Assembly (NCBI GenBank): GCA_937969495.1
Contig: CALBVY010000029.1
Location: 1-46,446, forward strand
Direction: 5' to 3'
Length of the DNA stretch: 46,446 nucleotides
DNA from: an uncultured Verrucomicrobiales bacterium
Lineage (GTDB): Bacteria; Verrucomicrobiota; Verrucomicrobiia; Verrucomicrobiales; Akkermansiaceae
The stretch's first letter is position 1. Each line of letters starts with the position of its first letter. The position numbers were made by a program, and so were the translations under genes. Positions 9,605 through 18,097 of this stretch are shown piece by piece. The notes beneath the pieces are model-generated. The model searched no databases and had not been told where the DNA came from. It was given only the letters and a program-made list of their open reading frames with translations.

Positions 9605-11161
9605 TTATGGCGCAAAGGTATCTGTGCGGAATGGGTATGCAGGTAATCCTGTAGCATTGACTAAATTAACAACCGGCTTCCCAGCAAAGGCATAACGAAC
9701 GTAAAGAGGTTTCTTAAGTTTAGATGACCGGAGCACCACCGTGTTACCGTTGATTTTGGCTTCGGCCTTTATCCATTTTTTAGAGTCGTCTGCTAGCCAA
9801 AATGCCGTGGGGGCATCTCCATTATTTGTTTTCAGGCCATCTGCATAATCAAAATAGACCACTAGGTGACCATTTTTGTGTTCAACCTTCTTCATGGTGG
9901 GACCCTGCGCCACAATCTTCATATCTAAGGTATCGCGAGCTGCGAGAAGTGCGAGACGTTTGCCGATGGGTAGTTTATCTTTGGGGTGGATATCGGTTAA
10001 GTGACCAAGGTCGATTGTGTTAGTGACGGAGGTATTTTCCAGGTCCAAGGCTTTGAGTTGTGACTCACGCATCCATGCCCATGAGTGAGCAGCTGGATGC
10101 TCAGGACCATTTCCCTTACCTCCCTTTAACGTCTTCCCATACCCGGGCAACATAACGATTTGAAACTGCATAGCATCATTACCCCATTCCGCTCGGTAGC
10201 GCTTAATCCACTGCTTCAAGGTCTCGCCATACTTAAGAATACCAGAGTGCCTAGCATACCATAAACGTTTAGACATGGCATGCATGGACTGGGTATTTCG
10301 TTCGCCTTGGTACCAGACGAATCCTCGACAAGCATAAGGTGCCAACGGATGAATCATGGCATTGTAGAGAATATTAGTCTGCCTGCGTAAAAAGACATCA
10401 TCATTTAATCTCCAAGGCCTTTTTCCTTCAAGGATCGCCTTAATCTTTCCTCGCCTTTTAGTGTCCGCATCAAACTCCTCCATCATCGTTTTAAAATGCG
10501 GCACTGTCTCCATCATATCACGCGGCATCCACGCCTCGAGTGACGAACTACCCCATGAAGCATGAATAATCCCAACAGGCACATTAGCAGACTTCTGAAG
10601 ATAATAAGCAAATGCCATAGCAACGGCACTAGTCGGTAGCGTATCACTCCATTGACCCTCACATCTGTCCTGCTCCTCGAATGCCACCATTCGGGTTACC
10701 TCAAAAGCTCGGATATTTTTCGCGCGCTGAACCAGTGGCTGAAGGTCTGGAATGTTAGTATGCTCCATCTCCATATTTGATTGCCCAGAACAAATCCACA
10801 CTTCGCCCACAAGAATATCGTTAAGTTTAAGAACTGAAGATCCTGCAGAGCTAATGGATAGAGTTTGGGGTTCTACTGAAGCTTTTAAAGGTGCTAAGTC
10901 GACTCTCCATTTCCCACTATCATCGGCCGTAGTAACTTTTGTTTGCCCAGCAAAATTCACCGTCACCTCCGAACCTGCAACTGCAGTCCCCCAGACAGGC
11001 ATTAGCATATCACGCTGCAACACCGCATGATCGGTAAACGGCGAAGCAATCGTTAATTTAGCAAAAGCTACGGCTGGCACGAATGCCACAACTAACATAA
11101 ATAATGGCAGAGTAGCTCTGAGTAGATAAGTTTTTTTCATATTACATTGATCAAGCACCAT
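9605..11161 (-). CDS. Secreted sialate O-acetylesterase (SASA/DUF303 family)
   Basis: An SGNH-type carbohydrate esterase of 518 residues, predicted to remove O-acetyl groups from sialic acids or related glycans outside the cytoplasm. A signal peptide is clear (hydrophobic core about 17-33, cleavage after AFA). A beta-sandwich of about 85 residues follows, then the nucleophile block CSGQSNMEME (Ser128). The C-terminal block DIHPKDKLPIG holds the catalytic His and Asp. The start at 11161 has AGGG about 8 bases upstream. An alternative ATG at 11140 (MKKTYLL) gives a more standard signal peptide. It runs convergent to the BatA-like gene (14 bp gap) and divergent from the next vWA gene, so it interrupts the module on the opposite strand. 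Verrucomicrobia and Planctomycetes often carry many copies for degrading algal or host glycans. Confidence 0.93.
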   Translation of the reverse strand: MVLDQCNMKKTYLLRATLPLFMLVVAFVPAVAFAKLTIASPFTDHAVLQRDMLMPVWGTAVAGSEVTVNFAGQTKVTTADDSGKWRVDLAPLKASVEPQTLSISSAGSSVLKLNDILVGEVWICSGQSNMEMEHTNIPDLQPLVQRAKNIRAFEVTRMVAFEEQDRCEGQWSDTLPTSAVAMAFAYYLQKSANVPVGIIHASWGSSSLEAWMPRDMMETVPHFKTMMEEFDADTKRRGKIKAILEGKRPWRLNDDVFLRRQTNILYNAMIHPLAPYACRGFVWYQGERNTQSMHAMSKRLWYARHSGILKYGETLKQWIKRYRAEWGNDAMQFQIVMLPGYGKTLKGGKGNGPEHPAAHSWAWMRESQLKALDLENTSVTNTIDLGHLTDIHPKDKLPIGKRLALLAARDTLDMKIVAQGPTMKKVEHKNGHLVVYFDYADGLKTNNGDAPTAFWLADDSKKWIKAEAKINGNTVVLRSSKLKKPLYVRYAFAGKPVVNLVNATGLPAYPFRTDTFAP

Positions 11162-11329
11162 CGCTGACCCTAAAAAGGATAATCTGAGAGTCCCTTTAAA
11201 GCAAGCCCTTTACTTTTCATGGCAAGCCAATCTCAAGGCTGCCATCATATAAGATGTAAGATAATTTGTTCGTAATTTGACCTCAGAGGTATTGCAATCT
11301 TCTGACAGATAGTCAGTATCGTTTCATTC

Positions 11330-14017
11330 ATGTCTTTCAGTGCACCAGAGTGGTTTTTCCTCTTACCTGTTTTTATTTTACTAGGTCTTGTTTGGAAATC
11401 CGTGCAACTAAGGAAGCCTTTACGCATTTTAATTATCTTAACACTCACTTTACTCCTCGTAGACCCGCGCATTACTCGCCAACAGGACGCGCTTGATCTC
11501 TGGGTAATGTTAGATCGCTCAGAATCCACAGAAGACCTGGTGGGCAAAGGCCTCCCAGAGTGGCGCAAACTACTAGAGGACTCCAAACCTTCACGCCGTG
11601 ATAAACTCCGATTTATCGACTACGCCGCTGAAGTAGTGGAGCAAAAACCTGGAACTGAAACAGCGGTATTCACCGGTAGCCGTATGCTCACAAGGACAAA
11701 TCTGGCACTCCAGAACATCATGGCCATGACAGCGAAAGATCGGCCATCAAGAGTGCTTATCTTTAGCGATGGTTATGCCACAGAACCCATTGCCGATGCC
11801 GCAGCAAAACTCTCACGCATGGGAATACCGTTAGACTTCCGCCTCGTGCGGGAAGAAACCGCAGATGACTTCCGTGTAGCACGTCTCCACACCCCTACCC
11901 GAAGTCAAGTAGGCGAGCCTTTTTTGCTAGACGTAACAGTCCGTGGTTACACAGATGCAACCGTACCCTTGTTAATTAAGCGTAATGGCCAAACCCTCTC
12001 TCAGACCACTGTCCAAATAATAGGCGGAACTGGTAAAGCCGAGTTCACAGACCGGATCACCCGTAGCGGATCATACGAATACACAGCGGAAATCATCCCT
12101 GAAAAAGATGCCTATCCAGGAAATAACCAGATGAAGCGATGGACCGAAGTTACAGGAGGTCCTCGTGTCTTACTGGTAACCAAATACATCAATGACCCGC
12201 TCGCCACCGCACTGAAAGACCAAGATTATGATGTTCAAGTAGTCACAGAGCCCGGCAGCCTACGCGTAGGTCAGCTAGCGGGCGCAAGATCTGTGGTATT
12301 TAATAATGTCCCCGCCTTTGAAATACCTTCGGCTTTTCAGGACGCTCTCAACTTCTATGTTAAAGAACAAGGCGGCAGCTTTCTCATGGTCGGAGGAAAA
12401 CAATCATTTGGCGCTGGCGGCTATTTCCAATCAGCCATTGATCCCTTGTTACCCGTGTCCATGGAATTAAAAAACGAACACCGCAAGCTCTCCGTAGCGA
12501 TGGCTATTGTGATGGATCGCTCAGGCTCCATGTCTATGTCAGCGGGGGCTGGGAAAACTAAAATGGATCTCGCAAATACAGGAGCCATACGTGCTGTAGA
12601 GCTCCTAGGAATGATGGATCAGATCACTGTTTTTGCGGTGGATAGCCACGCTCACAAAATGGTGCCACTGATAGAGATCAAGGATAAGAAAAATACTCTC
12701 ATCGGAAAAATCCGGAAAATCCAATCACAAGGAGGAGGCATCTTCGTCTATAATGGTATGTTTGCAGCTTGGCAAGAACTCAAGAAATCCAACGCCGGCA
12801 CGCGACATATGATTCTTTTTTCAGATGCTGCGGACTCGGAGGAGCCTGGTGAATACCGTAGACTGCTAGCAGAAATGACCAAGGAAGGCGCCACCGTTTC
12901 CGTCATTGGCTTAGGAACTCCAGCAGACCCAGATGCAAAACTCCTCCAAGACATCGCTAAACAAGGAAAAGGAAGGTGCTTCTTTACCACTCGTCCTGCT
13001 GATATCCCACGACTTTTTGCTCAAGAAACTGTTACCATAGCGCGCTCTGCTTTTATCAAAGATCCAGTAGGCACAGTCGCCACGGGCAAATGGAGTGAAA
13101 TATCAGACAGACCTTTCAAATGGCTTCCACAAGCTGATGCATACAATCTCTCCTACGCTCGTAGTGACGCCACCACATCTCTCAGCACAACAGATGAATA
13201 CTTAGCGCCACTCGTGGCACACGCTAGGCGCGGCATTGGTCGGACAGCTGCCGTATCCTTTCCGCTAGGTGGAAAATATTCATCAAAGGTTCGAGCATGG
13301 CCACAGTATGGAGACTTCATCCAGACACTAACACAATGGCTCATGGGAGACCAACTCCCACCAGGCATAGGACTACGTCACCGCCTCGAAGGTACCCGCC
13401 TCACCATTGATTTACTTTATGACCATGAAGAATGGGGAAAAAAATTCGCCATTCATCCACCACGCATCAAGCTTCTCGATGGTGACACTACAGGCACACC
13501 ATACGAAATCGCATGGAAGCGTATCGCCCCAGGTAGATTTTCACTAACAAGAGACCTCGAAGAAGGCACCCTCATCCGCGGAGCTATTCAAACTGGCGAA
13601 CACGCCATCCCCTTCGGACCCATTATTGTAGGCTCTAGCACGGAATGGGCGTTCGACCCAGACCGCCTTGCCGAGCTTCGTTCCGTATCAGCTCAAACAG
13701 GCGGCAGAGAGCTCATCGACCTCTCGAAGGCATGGCTACGCCCTCCAGTTATTTATGATGCCGATATCCGCATCCCCCTACTCATCATCGCCCTCACTCT
13801 TATCATGTTAGAAACTCTCGTAACACGCACTGGATGGAAGATCCCTCTCCCAGCACTAGGCAATATGGGTAAAAAAACAACCTCCACAAAAATCAAACCT
13901 AAGCCAGAGCCAGAAAAATCCAGTGCAGCCACCCAAGAGCAGCCTAACATATCACAACCAACACCTCCCAGCAGCAGCCGGAGCTCACGTTTTGATCGCG
14001 CCAAACGTAAAAAATAA
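11330..14017 (+). CDS. Large membrane protein with two vWA domains and an amidotransferase-like domain
   Basis: An 895-residue protein with two N-terminal helices (about 7-22 and 31-46) as in BatA/BatB. A first vWA-like domain starts at DRSES (D62). A beta-sandwich follows, then a glutamine-amidotransferase-like Rossmann region (about 275-385, with GGSFLMVGGKQSFGAGG). A second vWA domain has the canonical site MDRSGS (395-400). A final helix lies near 825-842, and the tail is low-complexity, Lys/Pro/Ser-rich (about 850-895). No amidotransferase nucleophile is evident, so that domain is probably non-enzymatic. It looks like the last member of the MoxR/DUF58/vWA set, separated from it by the divergent esterase gene. 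The start at 11330 has no Shine-Dalgarno motif; 168 bp upstream are non-coding and could hold its own promoter. Confidence 0.87.
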   Translation: MSFSAPEWFFLLPVFILLGLVWKSVQLRKPLRILIILTLTLLLVDPRITRQQDALDLWVMLDRSESTEDLVGKGLPEWRKLLEDSKPSRRDKLRFIDYAAEVVEQKPGTETAVFTGSRMLTRTNLALQNIMAMTAKDRPSRVLIFSDGYATEPIADAAAKLSRMGIPLDFRLVREETADDFRVARLHTPTRSQVGEPFLLDVTVRGYTDATVPLLIKRNGQTLSQTTVQIIGGTGKAEFTDRITRSGSYEYTAEIIPEKDAYPGNNQMKRWTEVTGGPRVLLVTKYINDPLATALKDQDYDVQVVTEPGSLRVGQLAGARSVVFNNVPAFEIPSAFQDALNFYVKEQGGSFLMVGGKQSFGAGGYFQSAIDPLLPVSMELKNEHRKLSVAMAIVMDRSGSMSMSAGAGKTKMDLANTGAIRAVELLGMMDQITVFAVDSHAHKMVPLIEIKDKKNTLIGKIRKIQSQGGGIFVYNGMFAAWQELKKSNAGTRHMILFSDAADSEEPGEYRRLLAEMTKEGATVSVIGLGTPADPDAKLLQDIAKQGKGRCFFTTRPADIPRLFAQETVTIARSAFIKDPVGTVATGKWSEISDRPFKWLPQADAYNLSYARSDATTSLSTTDEYLAPLVAHARRGIGRTAAVSFPLGGKYSSKVRAWPQYGDFIQTLTQWLMGDQLPPGIGLRHRLEGTRLTIDLLYDHEEWGKKFAIHPPRIKLLDGDTTGTPYEIAWKRIAPGRFSLTRDLEEGTLIRGAIQTGEHAIPFGPIIVGSSTEWAFDPDRLAELRSVSAQTGGRELIDLSKAWLRPPVIYDADIRIPLLIIALTLIMLETLVTRTGWKIPLPALGNMGKKTTSTKIKPKPEPEKSSAATQEQPNISQPTPPSSSRSSRFDRAKRKK

Positions 14018-14079
14018 ACTGCAAATAACAGCTGCAATTTTAACTTCGCATTACTCAAAAGATCATCTGCCTTCAAGCC

Positions 14080-14886
14080 ATGCCACCTATTTCTCCAACT
14101 ACTCAACCCATCGCCCTCAGCATCGCCGGATCAGACTGCTCAGCAGGTGCAGGCGTGCAGGCAGATTTAAAAACACTCCAGCAACTAGGCGTCCACGGCC
14201 TCAGCGCTGTAACGAGTATTGTCTCTGAAACCCCCCTCGAAGTTCGGGACATTGAAGCTATTGCTACATCTCTGGTGCAGAGCCAGATTCAAATACTCTT
14301 AGAAACCTATCCTATTGCCGCTATCAAAACAGGCATGCTCCCCTCACGTTCATCTATCATCGCAGTCTGTGAGATACTCAAGGACCACAGCATCCCTATT
14401 ATCACTGATCCTGTTATGATAGCCTCCAGTGGATCCGCCCTGATGCAGGATGACGCCTCACTTGCCATGGCTGAGCGGCTTATCCCACTCTGCACACTCG
14501 TCACTCCAAACATGCCTGAAGCATCCCAACTACTTGGTCGCGAAGTACAAGATCATTCTGACTTGGAGCAAGCAGCCCGAGACATTGGAGAAAAATTTCA
14601 AACCTCCTGTTTACTAAAAGGAGGTCACCTTCCAAGTGGGGTAGATCGCTTAGATATTCTCTGGCACAAAGGAAAATCTCATACCTTCACCCACCCTGAT
14701 GCAGATATTGCGGGGGGGATTCACGGTACGGGCTGCACACTCTCGGCTTCTATCACAGGCCATTTGGCTCTCGGTAAACCTCTCGAACAAGCCGTTGAAA
14801 ACGCCATTTCTCATGTTCAAAAACTCATCGCCAATGCAAAAACTTGGCAACACGGAGGCCAAGCCGTCCGCTGCCTTGGATGGTAA
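14080..14886 (+). CDS. thiD: Hydroxymethylpyrimidine/phosphomethylpyrimidine kinase
   Basis: ThiD phosphorylates 4-amino-5-hydroxymethyl-2-methylpyrimidine and then its monophosphate in thiamine synthesis or salvage in the cytoplasm. The 268-residue length is normal. Visible ribokinase-fold motifs are the N-terminal substrate-binding block SIAGSDCSAGAGVQADLKT, the DPVMIASSG block in the middle, and the C-terminal anion-hole motif GTGCTLSASI. The gene stands alone, 62 bp after the vWA gene; no other thi gene and no recognisable TPP riboswitch was seen nearby. The ATG at 14080 gives the conserved start region with a short 9-residue lead. Pyridoxal kinase activity is a known alternative in this family but less likely. 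Confidence 0.95.
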   Translation: MPPISPTTQPIALSIAGSDCSAGAGVQADLKTLQQLGVHGLSAVTSIVSETPLEVRDIEAIATSLVQSQIQILLETYPIAAIKTGMLPSRSSIIAVCEILKDHSIPIITDPVMIASSGSALMQDDASLAMAERLIPLCTLVTPNMPEASQLLGREVQDHSDLEQAARDIGEKFQTSCLLKGGHLPSGVDRLDILWHKGKSHTFTHPDADIAGGIHGTGCTLSASITGHLALGKPLEQAVENAISHVQKLIANAKTWQHGGQAVRCLGW

Positions 14887-15025
14887 AAACATCAGGTTAC
14901 TTCATTTGTTTTTATATTCAGTTTTTCCTAAATACAACTTGGGGATCCCTTTAGGTATAAGCACGGCCAACCTTGTGACATATTTGTTACGTGCAAATTT
15001 CCTCCATGAATGATAACAATGCCCC

Positions 15026-15457
15026 ATGAGTCCTCTCCAAGACTATATTTCTTTCCCCACTAGAATCGTCCGGATCATCCTCACCCTAACTGCCTGTATA
15101 GGCTTTGCGTCATGCGGTAATTTCAGCGCGACCAATCTAGCGAAAAAATCCGTCAGCTCGGTAAAATCAGTCTCCAAGTCAGTCACTGGCATCATCCCAT
15201 CACGTGTGCCTATTGCCACCGTCCGCACACAGGATTTAAAAGAAATGCCTACAGGTGAAGAACGCGCACTGGCATGGGAACGCCAGCTCAACCGTAAGCG
15301 TTACGCATCTTACTCCGGCGGCTGGGTAGCACCTAAAAATTATCAAGCCCCTACCCTACCCGATGAGGCCAGCTTCCCTATCGATGCTGGCCTGCTTCCA
15401 CCACTGCACCAGAATCAGGGCACCACGCTTCGTGCCAGCGGAGAGCTCCCACAGTAG
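15026..15457 (+). CDS. Small putative lipoprotein of unknown function
   Basis: A 143-residue protein whose N-terminus has an Arg, a hydrophobic stretch (about 17-29) and a lipobox-like FASC, which puts the lipidated cysteine at about residue 30. The mature part is short, basic, and rich in Ser, Pro and Gly, with no recognised domain. It is probably anchored in a membrane facing the periplasm. The lead before the hydrophobic core is longer than usual, but no later start fits well. It stands alone between thiD and deoC, with 225 bp of non-coding sequence after it that contains two inverted repeats. The function is unknown. Confidence 0.65.
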   Translation: MSPLQDYISFPTRIVRIILTLTACIGFASCGNFSATNLAKKSVSSVKSVSKSVTGIIPSRVPIATVRTQDLKEMPTGEERALAWERQLNRKRYASYSGGWVAPKNYQAPTLPDEASFPIDAGLLPPLHQNQGTTLRASGELPQ

Positions 15458-15485
15458 AAAAACTACTGACACCCATACCTCCGGA

Positions 15486-15501
15486 GATACTACGTAGTAT
15501 C
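15486..15501. repeat. Perfect 16-bp palindrome (GATACTACGTAGTATC)
   Basis: A perfect inverted repeat with no spacer, in the 225-bp gap between the lipoprotein gene and deoC. It lies about 180 bp upstream of the deoC start. A dyad of this length and symmetry fits a binding site for a dimeric regulator. It lacks a T-run after it, so it is not a convincing terminator. The bound protein is unknown. Confidence 0.5.
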
Positions 15502-15584
15502 CATCTCATTACGGTAGTCATTTCGTTCTTGAGTTCTCTCAAAGCACGTAGAGCCGCCCTAAGTCACACTTTCAGTGGCACAGA

Positions 15585-15614
15585 AGATTCATCTGAATCT
15601 AGCTTTCTTTTTCC
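15585..15614 (+). terminator. Weak candidate terminator (AGATTC hairpin then T-rich stretch)
   Basis: AGATTC and GAATCT form a 6-bp stem around a 4-base loop at 15585-15600, followed by a T-rich stretch (AGCTTTCTTTTTCC). The stem is short and AT-rich and the T-run is not immediate. It may end transcription of the lipoprotein gene or be part of a regulatory site for deoC. Confidence 0.25.
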
Positions 15615-15682
15615 CGTCATCGGAGCAAGAATAACGCCATTGCTATGATTCAAAATAGCGGCTTGCTTTCACTGAATGCATC

Positions 15683-16609
15683 ATGAAGTCCCACACAAAA
15701 AATACTCCAGCACGCTACATCCCCTCAAGCTCTCCACCAGTTGATCAGGTAGGTATTGCTGAACGTGCCGCGCGCTTTACCACCCGCAGTATTAAGGACA
15801 CTACCAAGCGCGCTGGCTTAAACATGGTGTTAAACATGATCGATCTCACCACCCTCGAAGGCGCAGATACGCCAAACAAAGTGCGCCAACTCTGCTACAA
15901 GTCTTGCCACCTTCATGACTCCATACCAGGGCTCCCCACTACTGCCGCGGTATGCGTCTACCCAACATTTGTCAAAATCGCACGCACAGCCTTAGGGCCG
16001 CATTCAAAAGTCAATATCGCATCGGTAGCCACCGCATTCCCCTCTGGCCACGCCACTCTCAAGCAAAAATTAGAAGAAACAACACAAGCAGTAGGTGATG
16101 GTGCTGATGAAATCGACATGGTCATCTCTCGTGGAAAATTCCTCTCAGGCGATTACAATTACGTTTTTGATGAGATCGCCGCCGTCAAAGAAGCCTGTGG
16201 CAAAGCACGCCTCAAAGTCATCCTAGAAACTGGTGAGCTAGGCACACTTGACAATGTACGGCGCGCCAGTGACATCGCCATTCACGCTGGAGGAGATTTC
16301 ATCAAAACATCCACCGGAAAAATTGCCTCCGCAGCCACTATCCCCGTCACCCTCGTAATGCTGTTAGCCATCCGTGATCATTATTTTAAAACAGGAGAAA
16401 TGGTCGGAATGAAACCCGCAGGCGGCATTTCCAAATCAAAGCTCGCCCTCCACTATCTCGTGATGGTGAAGGAAACGCTCGGTCCAGAGTGGCTGGATAA
16501 TCGATGGTTCCGCTTCGGCGCCAGCAGTCTCGCTAATGATGTTTTAATGCAAGTAGCCAAGCTAGAAAGTGGCCACTACCAAGCCGCCCAATATTTCTCC
16601 AAAGACTAA
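15683..16609 (+). CDS. deoC: Deoxyribose-phosphate aldolase
   Basis: DeoC cleaves 2-deoxy-D-ribose 5-phosphate to acetaldehyde and glyceraldehyde 3-phosphate in deoxynucleoside catabolism. The Schiff-base lysine is K208 in DFIKTSTGK, preceded by LKVILETGEL and by the conserved aspartate region ADEIDMVI (about 141-148). At 308 residues it is of the longer human-DERA-like class; many bacterial enzymes are about 220-260 residues. The first 40 or so residues are an extra N-terminal extension. The ATG at 15683 has no Shine-Dalgarno motif. Two ALDH genes follow at 12-bp spacings, presumably to oxidise the acetaldehyde, so the three form an operon. Confidence 0.95.
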   Translation: MKSHTKNTPARYIPSSSPPVDQVGIAERAARFTTRSIKDTTKRAGLNMVLNMIDLTTLEGADTPNKVRQLCYKSCHLHDSIPGLPTTAAVCVYPTFVKIARTALGPHSKVNIASVATAFPSGHATLKQKLEETTQAVGDGADEIDMVISRGKFLSGDYNYVFDEIAAVKEACGKARLKVILETGELGTLDNVRRASDIAIHAGGDFIKTSTGKIASAATIPVTLVMLLAIRDHYFKTGEMVGMKPAGGISKSKLALHYLVMVKETLGPEWLDNRWFRFGASSLANDVLMQVAKLESGHYQAAQYFSKD

Positions 16610-16621
16610 CCATTTTCCATA

Positions 16622-18085
16622 ATGCCCAAGAAAAAATCTGCACCAGACTGGAACTATGCTCCAGCCCCAGAATCATCCTCTCAGGTCAATCTAGCCAAAC
16701 GCTACGATCACTTCATCGGCGGTAAATGGACGCCACCAAGTAACCAATCCTACTTCACCTCTACCAATCCTGCTACAGGTAAGAAAATCGCTGAAGTGGC
16801 CGATGGTTCACCCACAGATGTGGAGGCGGCCGTTAAGGCTGCACGCGCAGCATACAAGGGGTCATGGGGGAAAATGAGTGGTCGCGAGCGAGGGAAGTAT
16901 CTCTACCGTATCGCTCGTCTCATTCAGGAACGCGCTCGCGAATTCGCCATCATCGAAACACTCGATGGCGGTAAACCTATCCGTGAAGCCCGTGATATCG
17001 ACATCCCTCTCGCCGCAAACCACTTTTTCTATCACGCAGGCTGGGCAGATAAGCTTGATTATGCATTCCCTAACCAAAAAACCGCTCCTTTGGGTGTCGC
17101 CGGACAGATTATTCCATGGAACTTCCCCTTCCTGATGGCCGCGTGGAAGATAGCGCCAGCACTCGCCACCGGAAATACCGTGGTGCTTAAACCTGCCGAA
17201 ACCACCCCTCTAACAGCACTCAAGCTAGCCGAACTCATCGCAGACGCCGGCCTACCTGATGGCGTGGTCAATATAGTAACTGGAGCAGGCGAAACGGGAG
17301 CCGCCATCGTTAATCACGGTGATATTGATAAAATCGCATTCACTGGCTCCACCGCAGTGGGTAAGCTCATCCAAAAGTCTTTAGCACACACAGAGAAAAG
17401 ACTAACACTAGAACTAGGCGGCAAGGCGGCTAATATTATCCTCGATGACGCTCCCATCGATCAAGCGGTGGAAGGAATCGTGAATGGTATCTATTTTAAC
17501 CAAGGGCACGTCTGCTGCGCTGGCTCACGGCTTTTTGTTCAGGAAAATGTATTTGATGAGGTGATGTGGAAGCTAAAACGGCGCATGGATAGCTTAATTG
17601 TTGGTGACCCATTAGATAAGAATACCGACATCGGCGCCATTAACTCAAAAGCTCAGCTAAAAACAATCCAGCGTTACATCAAAGCTGGCATCAAGGACGG
17701 CGGAGAGATCTATCAGCCATCATGTGATCTTCCCGCAAAAGGCAACTGGTGCCTACCCACAGTATTCACCAATGTCGCTCAATCATCCATCATCGCACAG
17801 GAAGAAATATTCGGCCCAGTATTAGCCGTCCAAACATTCCGTACGGTGCCTGAAGTGATCGAAAAGGCAAACAACACACCCTACGGGCTCTCAGCAGGCG
17901 TCTGGTCAGATAAAGGAGCGAGACTCTTCCAGCTTACTAAAAGCCTTCAAGCAGGAGTCGTCTGGGGTAATACCTTTAATCAATTTGATCCTACCTCACC
18001 CTTCGGAGGCTTTAAAGAAAGCGGTTACGGCAGAGAAGGCGGCCTCCACGGCCTAGCAGCCTATCTTAATCTGGAATTCTCATAG
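16622..18085 (+). CDS. Aldehyde dehydrogenase, catalytic half of an ALDH16-like pair
   Basis: A 487-residue NAD(P)-dependent aldehyde dehydrogenase. The general base is E264 in LELGGK and the nucleophile is C298 in GHVCCAGSR. Cofactor-binding blocks (IIPWNFPF, KPAETTPLTAL, FTGSTAVGK) and the C-terminal blocks (EEIFGPVL, FGGFKESGYGREGG) are all intact. Its substrate is probably the acetaldehyde from DeoC, encoded just upstream. The sequence style and the following truncated homologue match ALDH16, in which a full catalytic domain is fused to a shorter non-catalytic one. Here a TAG at 18083-18085 ends the protein, and the second part begins 12 bases later in the same frame. Confidence 0.93.
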   Translation: MPKKKSAPDWNYAPAPESSSQVNLAKRYDHFIGGKWTPPSNQSYFTSTNPATGKKIAEVADGSPTDVEAAVKAARAAYKGSWGKMSGRERGKYLYRIARLIQERAREFAIIETLDGGKPIREARDIDIPLAANHFFYHAGWADKLDYAFPNQKTAPLGVAGQIIPWNFPFLMAAWKIAPALATGNTVVLKPAETTPLTALKLAELIADAGLPDGVVNIVTGAGETGAAIVNHGDIDKIAFTGSTAVGKLIQKSLAHTEKRLTLELGGKAANIILDDAPIDQAVEGIVNGIYFNQGHVCCAGSRLFVQENVFDEVMWKLKRRMDSLIVGDPLDKNTDIGAINSKAQLKTIQRYIKAGIKDGGEIYQPSCDLPAKGNWCLPTVFTNVAQSSIIAQEEIFGPVLAVQTFRTVPEVIEKANNTPYGLSAGVWSDKGARLFQLTKSLQAGVVWGNTFNQFDPTSPFGGFKESGYGREGGLHGLAAYLNLEFS

Positions 18086-18097
18086 AACAATCAAGTT

